Shown in pieces: positions 30,987 through 41,483 of a stretch of 64,000 nucleotides of DNA. Made by a program: the position numbers and the translations under genes. The DNA is from Lineus longissimus (taxonomy: Eukaryota > Nemertea > Pilidiophora > Heteronemertea > Lineidae), in the NCBI RefSeq assembly GCF_910592395.1, contig NC_088310.1, positions 14,207,501 through 14,271,500 of the forward strand, given 5' to 3'. Below the pieces are notes generated by a model that did not search any database, was not told where the DNA came from, and was given only the letters and a program-made list of their open reading frames with translations. Each line of letters starts with the position of its first letter. Position 1 is the first letter of the stretch.

Positions 30987-31223
30987 CTGCTTCATTAAAG
31001 TCCGCTCCAAGCATGATCTGCACTACATGAGCTGTCATCGTCAACTCTAGCAGATGTTGATCACTGAGGCCACCAGTTGGGAGCACCCCCACACCAGGCC
31101 ATTGCTCCTCTCCATACAAAGTGGGCACAGAAAAACACAGCTGCGCGAAGTGGTGGAACATGTCAAAAGCCAGAACACACGGAGCAGGATTTTTTGGTTT
31201 GAAGTCACTGGTGGGCAAAAGAG
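30987..31223 (-). CDS. UBR1/2/3-family E3 ubiquitin ligase, exon B
   Basis: On the minus strand ATTTGCAG precedes 31223 and GCAG/GTAACAG follows 30987; 237 bases. The product includes 'NPAPCVLAFDMFHHFAQLCF', then 'SVPTLYGEEQWPG' and 'SDQHLLELTMTAHVVQIMLG'. The pattern PC-hydrophobic-hydrophobic-x-D-hydrophobic-F, SVPTLYGE and L-x-x-L-T-M-x-A-H-hydrophobic-x-Q-I-hydrophobic-L fits the C-terminal half of UBR1/UBR2-type N-recognins, upstream of their UBLC/autoinhibitory domain. These ligases mark proteins with destabilising N-termini for the proteasome. UBR3 is the likeliest orthologue by feel, but I cannot separate the paralogues. The entering phase (2 bases completing a codon) matches exon A at 58790-58942. 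Confidence 0.8.
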
Positions 31224-31249
31224 CTGCAAATGAAATAAAATCACTGTAT

Positions 31250-32065
31250 TACAAACATGAAATGGCCAGGGCCATTGTGCTCACCTGTCGACATGAAAGG
31301 ACCTGAAGACGACCTTGCTATGAAAAATGTCAGGGAGACAATCCTGCAATATTTCTGCATATGGTATAATGGTTATGGTAGGTAAAAATGGGCTTGGACA
31401 TGTTGGGTTCTTTTGTCTTCATTGATGGTTTTTTAAACTTTGCCACCTGGTGGCCACATTTGTAATCAAATCCGGACTGTAGTTGGTTGTTTGGATAGGA
31501 CTTGCCTGGAGGCATCCTTGTACAAGTTTAGAATGATCTAGGCCACAGTTGACCTCTGTGACCTTGAAAAGTATGTCAAAACAAAAACCCAGGTATTATA
31601 TCATGTATTCTTCCCAGATGCACCTATGATAAACATTTGGAAATGATACAGCGTTTTGTTCAGGAGAAATAACACCCTTTGTGTTTCGGGTTTTGGCCAA
31701 TCCATGAATCAAATCACATCTGAATTTACTCTTTGAGGTCATTTGACCCCGGGGTACATATGTACAAGACTTCAAGTCTGTAACACCAGCAGTTATGAAA
31801 CGTGCCACTAATGCCTAAGGCGATGCCAATAGCGAACTTTGACACCTGTGACCTTCAAAAAGTAGGTTAAATCAGAAACCTGGGTGGAGAAACCCTCGGG
31901 GCAATTTTCAATAGTGAACAGCATCTACTGATATGATAAACATTTATCACATGTGAAAAGAAAATCTTGAAGCAAAACTCGTGCGACATCATGATGTATC
32001 CTCAGCAGATACACCTACCATATAAATTTCCTCAGCGATAACGTCATACAGACGGACGGACAGAC
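31250..32065. repeat. Dispersed repeat, head plus two to three degraded units
   Basis: The head 'GAAATGGCCAGGGCCATTGT' starts at 31259, only 35 bases upstream (on the minus strand) of the exon B acceptor. Units show 'TGCCACCTGGTGGCCACATT', 'GACCTCTGTGACCTTGAAAA' and 'TTCAAGTCTGTAACACCAGC'. The array ends near 32060 with 'GACGGACGGACAGACAGATG'. Its closeness to the acceptor means the branch-point region of exon B partly lies in or beside the repeat. Confidence 0.75.
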
Positions 32066-32500
32066 AGATGCCGAAGAGGACGACATGGTCGAGGAGTTAA
32101 AATTGATGAGGATTTTCCAACAACCCGGGTCATCAATGTGACAGAAATAAATATATGGCTGATTACAGTTGCATAACAAACGAGAGAAATACAAATCATG
32201 GCATATGCTCCCGCCAATGTGTTGGAACTAAAGATGGCTACTGTGGCAGGTATGTGAATTGATTAATAAAAAATTGTGTCAGATGCAGTATTTATTTTTA
32301 AAACTGCGACTCAGGATAAAGGAATGAGTCGTTATGACCAGAAAATGGAAATTGGGTCATTCGCCTTTATTGAATCAGCAGTTTACCAGGTTTTAAAATG
32401 TTGTAATAGATCAACTATGGAACTTAAAAACTTATATAATAACATATATAAGCACCTAGCACCCAGCACAACTCTGTAAATGCACCACATGTGTCAGAAC
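32066..32500. other. AT-rich stretch before the LINE fragment
   Basis: Frames here (for example 32276-32479 on +) have a faint LINE-like flavour ('LKNLYNNIYKHLAP') and may be a decayed part of the same LINE, but no motif secures this. Confidence 0.3.
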
Positions 32501-32519
32501 TATTTCTCGACGAATAAAC

Positions 32520-33300
32520 ACATATATATACAAGCCTATAGGCGAATATGGGTCGTCGCGTTGATGCCAGAACGTCCCCAAAGTTTGGAAATGTTGTTCT
32601 TAATTCCTCCGGGTTGGGGTACTTATGGCTTGATCAAATGAATATTAATGTGGATAACTGGAAAATATTATACTCTAATGCCCAGTAAACGATTAGAGAT
32701 ATTTGTCAACATGAAATTTTTGGTGAAATCGCAACAAATAAAAAACTCGATGTATAGTAATCTTATGTTTTCATTTGAACTTCAAACATATTTAAATGAT
32801 ATTAAATCAGTGAAACACAGGGCTTGTATCACAAAATTAATGCTGGAAGCCCATTGTCTAAGAATCAAAACTGGGAGACACTGTAGTCTAAGAAAGTGTG
32901 AGGTTTGCAAGTCAGGGGAGGTTGAGGATGATTTTCACTTCCTTGCGGTGTGCCCTAAATATGCGTCAAAAAAGCAAAACTCATTGCAGTTGTAATAGAA
33001 GTGATCTCCATTTTCTGTCTCTGTCGGATCTGACTACAATTTTTCTGAAAAATCCTTCACCTCCCTCTGCTGCGATTATCAACGAGTTCTTTAAACTGCG
33101 TAACTCTATATTGTCCTGATTTCCATTATTATGTTTTTGTCTTTAAATATTTGTGATCTTATTTTGTATACCCTGTAACTTTATATTGTATATTTTGTAA
33201 TTATTTTATGTAACCGTTGGCCCCTAGTGGGCGTTTTATAGTCTGGGCTCCTGACCTCACTCTCGCTGTCGTAGGTCAGGCAATAACAAAAATCTATAAA
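32520..33300 (+). pseudogene. LINE 3' fragment with C-terminal zinc knuckle
   Basis: The frame at 32648-32995 (following a related, frameshifted stretch from about 32580) ends with 'KCEVCKSGEVEDDFHFLAVC' then 'PKYASK'. This is the C-x2-C-x12-H-x4-C type zinc motif with E-D-x-x-H-F-L-x-x-C-P-x-Y that closes the reverse transcriptase ORF of several LINE clades. Typical C-terminal text continues in another frame to 'KLRNSILS' (stop near 33119). A T-rich 3' UTR with 'GGCCCCTAGTGGGCGTTTTA' and 'CAGGCAATAACAAAAATCTA' closes the element near 33300. No RT core is present, as in a 5'-truncated insertion. The clade is not resolved. Confidence 0.75.
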
Positions 33301-34396
33301 TAGAACAATAGCTTAAACCACCATTTCCACAAAAATTCTTATGCCTAATTTTTTTTCATATTATAAACAACCTATCCTGCAAAAACCAACGCAATCGGTC
33401 AAGGTTTAGCGTCCCAAATCGTACTTTTGCGAAAATGACAATATCGCTAAAAGTGACGTCATTATATGGGGAAACCCCTTTGTCTGAAACATAAAATAAC
33501 CGTAATCGCGCATTTTAAGAGTAATTCCGGTATTTCTACAGTGTAGAATGATGTGTTCAATAATAGTGCATAATCCTAGGACAGATACAGCGCTCAATTC
33601 GACCGTAAAACGATAATTGGCTCGGGAAATTACAACAATGGCTGAATCTAAAAATAACACTCCTCTTTTCTGCCGTGTTATTTGTAGACGGTTGTTGTTA
33701 CCTGACCCGTTCCTAAACCCTACCAAAAGCCCGGAGATCGAGGTCAGAGAACCAGACTATTTAGCGTTTTAGAGTAATAAAGAATTTGAATTTAAATTTA
33801 AATTTTTCCACCGCTGTACCTTATTATCATAATTATGCCCACGTGATTAGCTGCTCGGTATTGACGAGCAAGTGACAGTCCTCATTTGCATGTACATTAA
33901 TGTCATTATTATGGCTGACGCGATCCTGTAAAGTTGTGCGTAATTTCTAATTTCACTGCAAATACTTGATTGATTTCGTTGAAATTTGAGAGTATTACAG
34001 ATTAGATTACTGCTTACATTGGGTCTTCGTAGTTTCTTCATACATCATCGATAAAGACACGTAGCTTTGTGAAGAAACTCACCATACTGCTCGCTGGCCA
34101 GCACAACATTCCTGCATGCTACGTATACACGCTCATCAATTTTGAGCTCCCAATTAATAATTTTATTCATTTCGCATTTTACATGAGACGAAGGACTTAA
34201 TGAACAAGATAACGAACTTTAATGAAAACTTAACTTTTATTACAATAGGACAAATACTGGCAACGCAATTTGCATTTCAATTCAACAACTGCCGAGCATC
34301 CTAGGGCTAAAACTATCTTCATTCATAGTCAATCTCGCCATTTAGCTAAACGGACCTGAAACAAATCGATTCAGCGTCTACACTTTTACTCCGATT
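33301..34396. other. Gene-free AT-rich stretch
   Basis: No exon or element end was recognised in 1.1 kb of the long UBR intron. Confidence 0.4.
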
Positions 34397-34588
34397 TGTC
34401 TCAAAATTGGTGACAAAGAGGCTGAATGTACTGCAAACAATTCCTCGGAACCAAATTTTAAAAAAAATGATTTTAAAGATATTTTTTAGTGTAAAATGCC
34501 CGTTGCTAGGCATGGTTGCTAGGCACATGCTGCCACAAACATAATGACAGAACCTGACAATAAGGGTCTGCTCTCGCGACGACCAATA
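34397..34588. repeat. 192-bp duplicated segment, copy 2
   Basis: This is the partner of bases 1-192, with near-perfect identity. Left of it lies AT-rich DNA ('CGATTCAGCGTCTACACTTT'), so the element may extend upstream beyond what copy 1 shows. Right of it is 'ATTTGGGAGTGAAATTTGC'. Confidence 0.85.
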
Positions 34589-35130
34589 ATTTGGGAGTGA
34601 AATTTGCTTTTGAAAAATAATGCATTTTTCATTAACCCTTTTCATTACTGCAGGTATGTGCCAGTCCTGTACTGAGCAAAATTAAGGGATTTTTGGAGCT
34701 TTTTTCCTCAAGCCTAGAGCTCAATAACCAGATGAGGTAAAGACAAAAATTGGTTGCAACTAACAACCAATTAACTAGACATTAATTTCTTAATAGGAAA
34801 GTGTGCAAATTTATGCAAATTTGGTCACGAGAAATAGTTAACATATTCTGTGACTATATTTCAAGTGCTTTTTTCAAGAAAACCTCAAATGGGGCAATTA
34901 CCATAAGGTTATTGGTAAAAAAACATACATGATATTGATTGCCATGGTTGATGTGCAGAACCAAAATAAAGCAAAGTTGGATTTTTGTGGGATTTTAGTA
35001 AAAAAAATTTCCAAAATTTGCAAATTTTAACAAAGTGCAAAAAAATTGCTACGATGCAATTTTCTTTTACATCTAAGCTGTATTCTGAATGTATTTGCAT
35101 GATAAAATGCAATCAGTTGCTAAATGCTAG
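34589..35130. other. Gene-free stretch
   Basis: AT-rich. 'ATTAACCCTTTTCATTACTG' at 34632 resembles a piggyBac-type left terminus, but I found no matching right end. Confidence 0.3.
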
Positions 35131-35555
35131 AGCGTATAGATATTTGGTGGTTAAGAATTCATCCTGGTTGAGAAACATGCTACATGTATAGTGTATAAGG
35201 TCAAACCAAAGTTGGTACGACAAAGGATGTATCGTTGCTTGGAGTATCATCCAGAACAAATCCTTAACAAGCAAGATATTGCACTTTTTAGTTATGGTCT
35301 CCTGGTGGCCAAGTCGAGAATCAGATCGGATCGAAATTCGGTGTTCGAGAAAAGTAGGTCGAATCAAAAACCCATAAGATATGTGATGTATTCTGCTAGT
35401 AGAACCTACCATAAAAATGTCATCGAAAACGAGTTACTCATAAGAGAGAAATCACACTTTTTAGGTGTCCACTTCTGGCCCCCTGGTGGCCAAGTCAAGA
35501 ATCAGATTGAACCGAAATTCATTGTCAGAGGTCACCTAACCTAGGGGGTCCTGTG
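35131..35555. repeat. Dispersed repeat, about 1.3 units
   Basis: It holds 'TAGATATTTGGTGGTTAAGA', 'GCTTGGAGTATCATCC', 'CTCCTGGTGGCCAAGTCGAG', 'GAACCTACCATAAAAATGTC', 'CCCCCTGGTGGCCAAGTCAA' and 'ACCTAGGGGGTCCTGTGTAC'. It is cut off sharply at 35555 by the gypsy fragment. Confidence 0.8.
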
Positions 35556-35729
35556 TACGGCTCGAGTTCTGATGGCATTGTCAACTGGAGGCTGGTTGTT
35601 ATGGTTACAGCGTGGTGTTGCAGTTGTTTCCACTTGACGACTCGGACTAGGCAGCGTATTCTCGACAAGGGGTGTCTTCGCAGTAGTGATCAGGCAGTTC
35701 AGGTATTATCTCTTACTGTGGTGTGTGCT

Positions 35730-36002
35730 TCAAATGGCGTCTGTTGCGTCTGTAGATCTGACCATTTTCTGCTTCCACGGTATATGAATGCATGTTGACT
35801 TTAAATTTGACGACAACCTTTTTCCAAGGTAGGTGACTGTTATCGGTTGAATTCTGACAACATCACCTTGTTTCAATGGCTGCAAATCTTTGGAGTGGTG
35901 GTTGTAGTTTTCTACTATCTCGTCTTTCTGATATTTCAGCTGGTGGCGAACATCTTCAGCATCTGGTGTGAAAGGTTTGAGCAGCTTCTCATGGGTTGGC
36001 AA
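35730..36002 (-). pseudogene. gypsy integrase C-terminal region
   Basis: It reads 'QLKYQKDEIVENYNHHSKDL' then 'QPLKQGDVVRIQPI'. The L-x-x-G-D-x-V-R-h-x-x phrase is the usual SH3-like end of Ty3/gypsy integrases. It is followed by frame decay. Confidence 0.8.
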
Positions 36003-36145
36003 GGTTGTCCTAGTTCTTCTACCAAATAGTCGCTGTGCTGGTGACAGTCCTATGCTCTCAGTTGGTGTGTTTCTTTGTGCAAGTAAGGCAAGATAAGGGT
36101 CATTGCCTGACTTGTGGGCCTTTTTGATGAGTTTCTTGGCTACTT

Positions 36146-36700
36146 TTACGGTGCTTTCACTTTTACCATTCGACTGAGGAAAACGTGGAGAGCTTCTGAC
36201 GTGCTTGAAGTCGTACTTGAAAGTAAAATCTCAGAATTTCTAGGAGTCGAAAGGTGGAACATCACTTCAGTGGGTAGACCATGGCAGGCAAAGTGCGCTT
36301 TCATCTTACCAATTACTTCAGCAGCTTTCTTGTCTCTCAGATGGTCGATTTGGAAGAAATCAGAGTATCGATCGGCTAGGACGAGGTAGTCTTTCCCATC
36401 GCACTGGAACAGATCGCAGGCTATCATTTCCCAAGGACGACTGGGAATCCGGTGCGTTACCATTGGTTTTTTCTGCTGTCTGGTTGGATAGGTAAGGCAG
36501 ATTTTAACATCTCTCGGCTACAGCTATGATGTCGTTGTGCATCCCTGGCCAATAAACGCATTCTCGGGCTCGTCTCAGGCAACCTTGGATACCAATGCGA
36601 CTGCTATGGATCCAGCTGATGATATCTGGTCGGCCCTTTCTTATAGATGACATCAAAATCATAGTTCTGGAGACACAGCATCACCTTTGCAGGCGCTTCG
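36146..36700 (-). pseudogene. gypsy integrase (zinc-binding and core remnants)
   Basis: Around 36530-36600 a C-terminal part of the H2C2 domain reads 'RRARECVYWPGMHNDI'. From 36463 the core reads 'IPSRPWEMIACDLFQCDGKD' and 'YLVLADRYSDFFQI', with the first catalytic Asp in CDLF and the following D-Y-L-V phrase. The frame continues to 'FACHGLPTEVMFH' but loses the D-N-G-x-x-F motif ('LSTPRNSEI' reads in its place) and then drifts into other frames. Confidence 0.85.
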
Positions 36701-36911
36701 GTGCAGATGTGAGGTTTTTCTTCAGAATTGATTCAAGTGGCTTGTGATCGGATTCTATAGTTATTTTTCTACCATAGACATATGTGTGGAACTTTTCAAC
36801 AGCATAGACGATTGCGAGGAGTTCCTTCTCAATTTGTGCATAGTTTGTTTTGGTGACAGTCATTGAGCGAGACGCGTATGCACTCTGTTCAGTGGCTTTG
36901 GATCTAGGCAT
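36681..36911 (-). pseudogene. gypsy RNase H, C-terminal half
   Basis: It reads 'AYASRSMTVTKTNYAQIEKE', then 'LLAIVYAVEKFHTYVYGR' and 'ITIESDHKPLESILKK'. The E in IEKELLAI and the D in ESDHKPL are the usual RNase H acidic positions. The start of the domain (D-A-S) lies in the deleted part. This frame overlaps the RT end in a different phase, marking the deletion joint near 36900. Confidence 0.85.
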
Positions 36912-37285
36912 AACCTTATTTTCCCATTTGGCTTGGTGACAGCGAACATCGATGATACCCAGTCAGTTGGTGTGGTGACCTTGGTGAGGATTCCAATCAT
37001 GTCCAGCTGGTTGATTTCATCAAGTAGGTTATCTTGCACAGCCAGCGGCATCTTGCGGACTGGCATCTTGACCGTCTTGATGTTTGGATCTACTTCCAAG
37101 TGTAGCTTCTTTTCCAGATGTCCTTCCCCTTGGAATACATCTTCATATTTGTCGAGTATGGCTTCGACTTCTGGTGGTATTATCTTGGTTGTTATTGCAC
37201 AAATGTTCTCCTTGTTGACTGTAATAATAATGAGTTCTTGTGCGGATCTTGCACCCAGGATCGGTATCCCTGTCGGTACAATCAC
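36860..37285 (-). pseudogene. gypsy reverse transcriptase, N-terminal part only
   Basis: It reads 'YEDVFQGEGHLEKKLHLEVD' and 'WVSSMFAVTKPNGKIRLCLD', the fingers region of Ty3/gypsy RT up to the 'L-D-P-K-P-L-N' phrase. The text then passes directly into RNase H sequence. The palm with its catalytic aspartates (the Y/F-x-D-D box) is absent. Confidence 0.87.
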
Positions 37286-37524
37286 AAGTTCAACGTTGTA
37301 CCTTCTGGTTTCAGTTCAGTCCCATTATACATCAATAGACGGTTTGCTTTTTCTAGCTCTTGTAAGTTGTTATCGGGAAACAGTTTCTTGTACTGATCAA
37401 GAGGCAAGACGTTGACAGTTGAGCCACTATCAATCTCAAAGTTGACATTTTCTGAAGGTATTTCCATTTTTAGTTTCGCATACAGTTTCTTGGGGAATTT
37501 GTCACTTGGCGCGTTTATCGGCAT
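37282..37524 (-). pseudogene. gypsy aspartic protease
   Basis: The active-site triplet D-S-G lies at residue 32 of this frame, in 'NFEIDSGSTVNVLPLDQYKK', the retropepsin signature followed by a hydrophobic run. Downstream, 'YNGTELKPEGTTLNL' corresponds to the flap and C-terminal region. It is separated from gag by about 190 bases without an open frame. Confidence 0.85.
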
Positions 37525-37716
37525 AAGATAATCAGAGTCATCGGCTTTATCAAAAGACTGATTTGATTCATCGAAAGCATGTACAGGCTTGCGAAGACCT
37601 CTAGATTTTGACCTGCTTCCTTCACGTATCGCTGTGTTAGTAGGTAGCAGTCTCTTATTCGTCTTCTTATGCTGGTCTAATCATTGGCTGTGCTGATCTC
37701 TGTTCTTCTCGGAGCT

Positions 37717-38169
37717 TTAGCAAACTTTTGTGAAGTGATTCTTACCCCCACAATTGCCACATTCTTTGCCATATGCGGGGAAATGCTGCGTGCCGAAGGT
37801 GTGCATATCTCCGCAGTATTTGCATTGTTTGTTAGTATTTCCTGTATGGGTATCCTTTTTCTTCACATAGTTTACTGTTTCCTTGCTGATTTCTTGTACG
37901 CAATGTTCAGTGGAAAGGAATGCCCTGCATTGGTGGATTGCAGATTCCAACGTGAGCTTAGCATCCTTTAGTAGTTTCTTGCGCAGACGCGAATTTGTTA
38001 TCCCAGTAACAAGTCTATCATAGATGAAGGATTCTTCTAAAGTTCCAAAATTGCATGTTTTTGCAAGGCGACGTAATGCGGATACATAGACATCAACTGT
38101 CTCATCGTTTTTCTTTGTTCTGTGGAAAACATTCTCTCTGGAAGGGGTGGTCCTATCAACTTTATGCAA
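37717..38169 (-). pseudogene. gypsy gag, C-terminal part with zinc knuckle
   Basis: It reads 'FHRTKKNDETVDVYVSALRR', a retrotransposon gag phrase, then 'FIYDRLVTGITNSRLRKKLL' and 'TLESAIHQCRAF', and ends with two Cys/His groups (C-K-Y-C...H and C-G-N-C-G-x-x-N-H-F-x-x-x-C). The second is a C-x2-C-x4-H-x4-C nucleic-acid-binding knuckle. The N-terminal gag is missing. Confidence 0.85.
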
Positions 38170-38266
38170 AGGCAGGGCCTAGGGCAGCAACCCCATCCAA
38201 GCTAAATGGGGGGGGGGGTTAATTCAGCAGCAGTAAAGATGGAAGAAGACATGCAAATAAAACAGC

Positions 38267-38643
38267 TGTTTTGAATACTTTGTACATTTTTGGGGATTCT
38301 TTTTCCCGTCCTTTTTGTATTATGTCATTTCCTTTGATACGTAATCACGTCGCCGTCTTTGTTGTTATTTACGTTACGCATTTCGGTTGGGTTAACGCCA
38401 TTATTTAGAATCATTCGCAGGCGTCAATCCTGTTTCCATTACAACACAAAAATCGCACTCTAAGGTATGATTACTTTCCTTTCGATTTCTCTTTGATTCG
38501 TTTGAAATGTTCATTCGCAATACCGAATGTGTTTCAGAACCTCATGTTTGTATATTTGTTTTTGCAGAACGTGTTTTATAATAAATCATCAATCAAGAAT
38601 GTTAAAGAACCTTTTTCTATTAATCGTCATTGGATCTAAACCA
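38267..38643 (+). repeat. BEL/Pao 5' LTR
   Basis: It starts TGTTTTGAATACTTTGTAC and ends GGATCTAAACCA (TG...CA). It matches 48118-48473 along its whole length, apart from about 20 extra bases ('GATTCTTTTTCCCGTCCTTT' region) and scattered substitutions, roughly 93-95% identity by eye. The exact 5' limit is uncertain by up to 25 bp because 'AACAGCT' also precedes both copies. Confidence 0.88.
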
Positions 38644-38675
38644 ATTTCTAAGAGCAACAATTTCTAAGAAAAATT

Positions 38676-39923
38676 ATGGGTGACGAAGCTGAGAGTACGG
38701 GAGGCGTGGCGACGAGAGCGGAGAATTCGGCGAATTCCGTCCGGATTGAGACTCTCAAGAAGGAGAGGAAGACATTGCGCGGAAAGGTTACGCGCACCAT
38801 GAAGAGGATTCGTGATGGCATGGAAGCTCGATACATGTTGGAGTTCAGGAGGCCTTGATTCAGACTTTGAAGTTGTTAGTATATAATATATATATAAACG
38901 CGCAGCTAATTGGATCCGTGGCGGAAGCTGACAAAGAGAGGTTCGAAAAATGGGAAGGCCAACTGTTGAACGATTATTATGGCTTCAAAGAGCAGTTTGA
39001 GAAGTATGTACAAGCTAGCGTACAATCAAAAGACCGCGATGGTGGTAGCAGTCCGATTGCTACAACGTCAGTTGATGATGATGGCGGTAGTGCTGTCAAT
39101 GCGAGTAGCGGCCAGCGCGTTGAGGAAAATAGGCTTCATGGCATTCATGATGCAAATCGTAGCAGTGATATCGTTGAGAATACGTCAATTAATCAATTCG
39201 ATGATGAATTTGTCTTCAAGCGGCGGGAGCGGCGGCAACCTGTGCAGACAGGATTTCGACGCGTGGATAGATGATTTCCATGAAATGAAAGAGACTGTCC
39301 ATGAAACCAATTCTGAGAATATTTCCATAGCTGACGCATTGTTCAGATTGCAAGCATCAAAGGACATTCCATCAGTTGACTTGTGTAAATTCAACGGTAA
39401 TTCATTGAAATATGTTGATTTTGTGAAAACATTTAAAGTGCAAATACATGACAAGCGTTATCTGTCAGATGACCAGAGTATGGCGCAATTGAAGATGCAC
39501 CTTAGTGGGGATACCTTGAGATCAATTACAGGTTTAGGTTCCAGGGGGTTGATGTATGCGACGGCACTGAAAATGATTAAAGAGCAGTTTGGCCAGTGTA
39601 GTTTGATATGCAGAGCTTTCATCAATAAGATTACCAAGGGTCCCAAAATTTCGGCAAATGATAGGCAAGGTCTGCGCAATTTTTCGCTTGATATGATTAA
39701 CTGCATTGCTACTTTTCAGCGCATCTCATTTCAGTCAGATATTAATTCCACAGAGAGTTTGCGTCGGATCATTTTGTATCTTCCTGATCTCCTCATCAAC
39801 AGATGGAAGACAACAGTGACTGACATACGGGACAGAGGCGAAACTCCAACGCTCGAGCACATCAGTAAATTCGTATGGAAGCAAGTTAAGACTGATTTCG
39901 ACCCAGACTTTGGTGACCTCTAG
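38676..39923 (+). pseudogene. BEL/Pao gag (DUF1759-type), two frameshifts
   Basis: It starts at ATG 38676 (MGDEAESTGG...), 32 bases after the LTR. The first frame ends at 38858. The text continues in another frame from about 38900 ('KERFEKWEGQLLNDYYGFKE'), after a (TA)n tract at 38880-38903 that probably caused the shift. It then returns to the first frame near 39220. The later part reads 'SVDLCKFNGNSLKYVDFVKT', 'FKVQIHDKRYLSDDQSMAQL', 'LKMHLSGDT' and 'ALKMIKEQFGQ', which is the DUF1759 gag signature of BEL/Pao elements. A TAG at 39921-39923 interrupts the frame before the zinc knuckle. Confidence 0.88.
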
Positions 39924-40883
39924 ACAGGATCATTAGACAAAACTGACTCCAAGACAGGGCAGAAGGACCGTTACCATGTTAACGTACAGAAAGGTGTACA
40001 CGCGGCTCAATACCAGACTACAGCAAAACCGGTCCCGAGATGTTACCTTTGGAAAGAATTGCACAAGATTTCAAACTGTCTGACTTTCAAGGATTGGTCA
40101 GTTTATGAACGCTACAACATGGTGAAAGACAACCGTCTTTGTTACGGATGCCTTAACAGAGGTCACGTGACCAAGGACTGCAGATCCAAGCGGAAATACG
40201 AAGTGAATGGATGTACGAGACAACATCATGCCATGTTACATTTCGATCCACCCAGCGCCAACAGAACAACCTCAACCTCAACCCTGAATAGAGGCGGAAT
40301 TTTGCCAGTCGTATGTGTCCGTTTTAGAGCAGAAAATGGTCACATCAGGGAGGGTAACATGCTCATTGACAGCGGTGCAGGGACAACCATCGTCAGGAAA
40401 GAATTTGCCAAGTCACTAGAATTACAGGGAAAACGCAAACACTTGGAACTTTCGGTCGTCGGAGGCGAAAGTCTGAACCAAGCCGACAGTAGAAGACTGA
40501 AATTTTGGATATCATCTCTAAATGGTGGCGAGGAATTTGAGATTGAAGCACATGAAATAGAGAAAACAGTACTAAGTGTACCACCCCTTGACAGACCATG
40601 GCCGACTTCATACCGACATTTGAGAGACGTCGAATTCGCACACAACGCGAGAGCAGTTGATTTGATATTAGGCGTGCAGTACAGTCACCTACATGCAGAG
40701 GAAGAAATCCGTCAAGGCCTAAACTTCGAACCAGTTGGAAAACGCACGAAATTAGGATGGTTCGTCATTGGTTGTGACAGCACTAATATTCCCAGGATAT
40801 CAGTCAACTTCGTCCAGAAATCTGACATAGAGACAAGGACAAGACAAGGAAGCGATGGACTAGTTGGAAGCGTCTTGCCATAA
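39924..40883 (+). pseudogene. BEL/Pao zinc knuckle and aspartic protease
   Basis: In the same frame as the gag, after the TAG, the text reads 'LCYGCLNRGHVTKDC', a C-x2-C-x4-H-x4-C knuckle with the BEL-type preceding phrase 'YNMVKDNR'. It is followed by 'GNMLIDSGAGTTIVRKEFAK', where D-S-G is the protease active site. The section closes with 'VDLILGVQYSHL' and 'KLGWFVIGC', also characteristic of BEL/Pao. The frame fails at 40883; in another frame 'GLPWKEDPSALPDNYPLAEK' (40890-40965) shows the join to RT. Confidence 0.9.
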
Positions 40884-41069
40884 GAAAGGCGACAGGTACG
40901 TCATAGGCCTACCATGGAAGGAAGACCCATCAGCGCTACCAGACAACTATCCCCTTGCTGAGAAGTGACTTCAATCGTTAGAGCGCAGCCTTATGAAGAA
41001 TCCGGAAAAAGCTGAACTGTACAAGAATGACAAGAATGTGGTCAACCAGAAAACGGTTGGGCAATAGCA

Positions 41070-41483
41070 TTGACAAAAGAAGAATTGGAGGATGAGAAGA
41101 TGCCGAAGTTCTATCTTCCACACCACGGAGTATATCGACCAGAGAAGGTTAGTACACTACTTAGGGTAGTATTTGACCCCGCATGCAATTACAACGGTGT
41201 TTCATTGAACTCCCTTCAACACAAAGGTCCGTGTCTCATTTGGGATCTTTATGGAGTGTTGCTTCGATTCAGAGAAGAACGTGTAGCCATCGTCGGAGAT
41301 CTGCGTAAGATGTTCCTACAGATTTTGCTAAACGAGCACGATAGTTTGGTTCATCGATTTCTTTGGAGAGATTTGGATACCGGAAAACCACCTACCATTT
41401 ATCGTCTGGCAAGAGTTACATTTGGAGATAAGCCTTCCCCAGACATTGCAAGCTTTGTGATGCTTAACCTCTTGACTCCCTAG
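41070..41483 (+). pseudogene. BEL/Pao reverse transcriptase, first part
   Basis: It reads 'KFYLPHHGVYRPEKVSTLLR', 'VVFDPACNYNGVSLNSL', and 'VAIVGDLRKMFLQILLNEHD' with the first RT aspartates (GDLRKMFLQI). 'RVTFGDKPSPDIASFVML' is the phrase before the Y-x-D-D box. The coding text is interrupted at 41464 by the TTAA-flanked insertion. Confidence 0.9.

Larger units (their letters stand above)
35556..38200 (-). mobile_element. Ty3/gypsy retrotransposon fragment, internal region without LTRs
   Basis: On the minus strand the order gag - protease - RT - RNase H - integrase (Ty3/gypsy order) can be read from 38169 to 35730. No LTR flanks either side. The upstream end is cut at the BEL/Pao 5' LTR (38267) and the downstream end at the dispersed repeat. 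Frame breaks and a deletion through the RT core show that it is inactive. Confidence 0.88.

Noticed and set aside
34630-34660. TTAACCCTTTTCATTACTG as a piggyBac-type left end
   Set aside because: No inverted partner with a second TTAA was found nearby.
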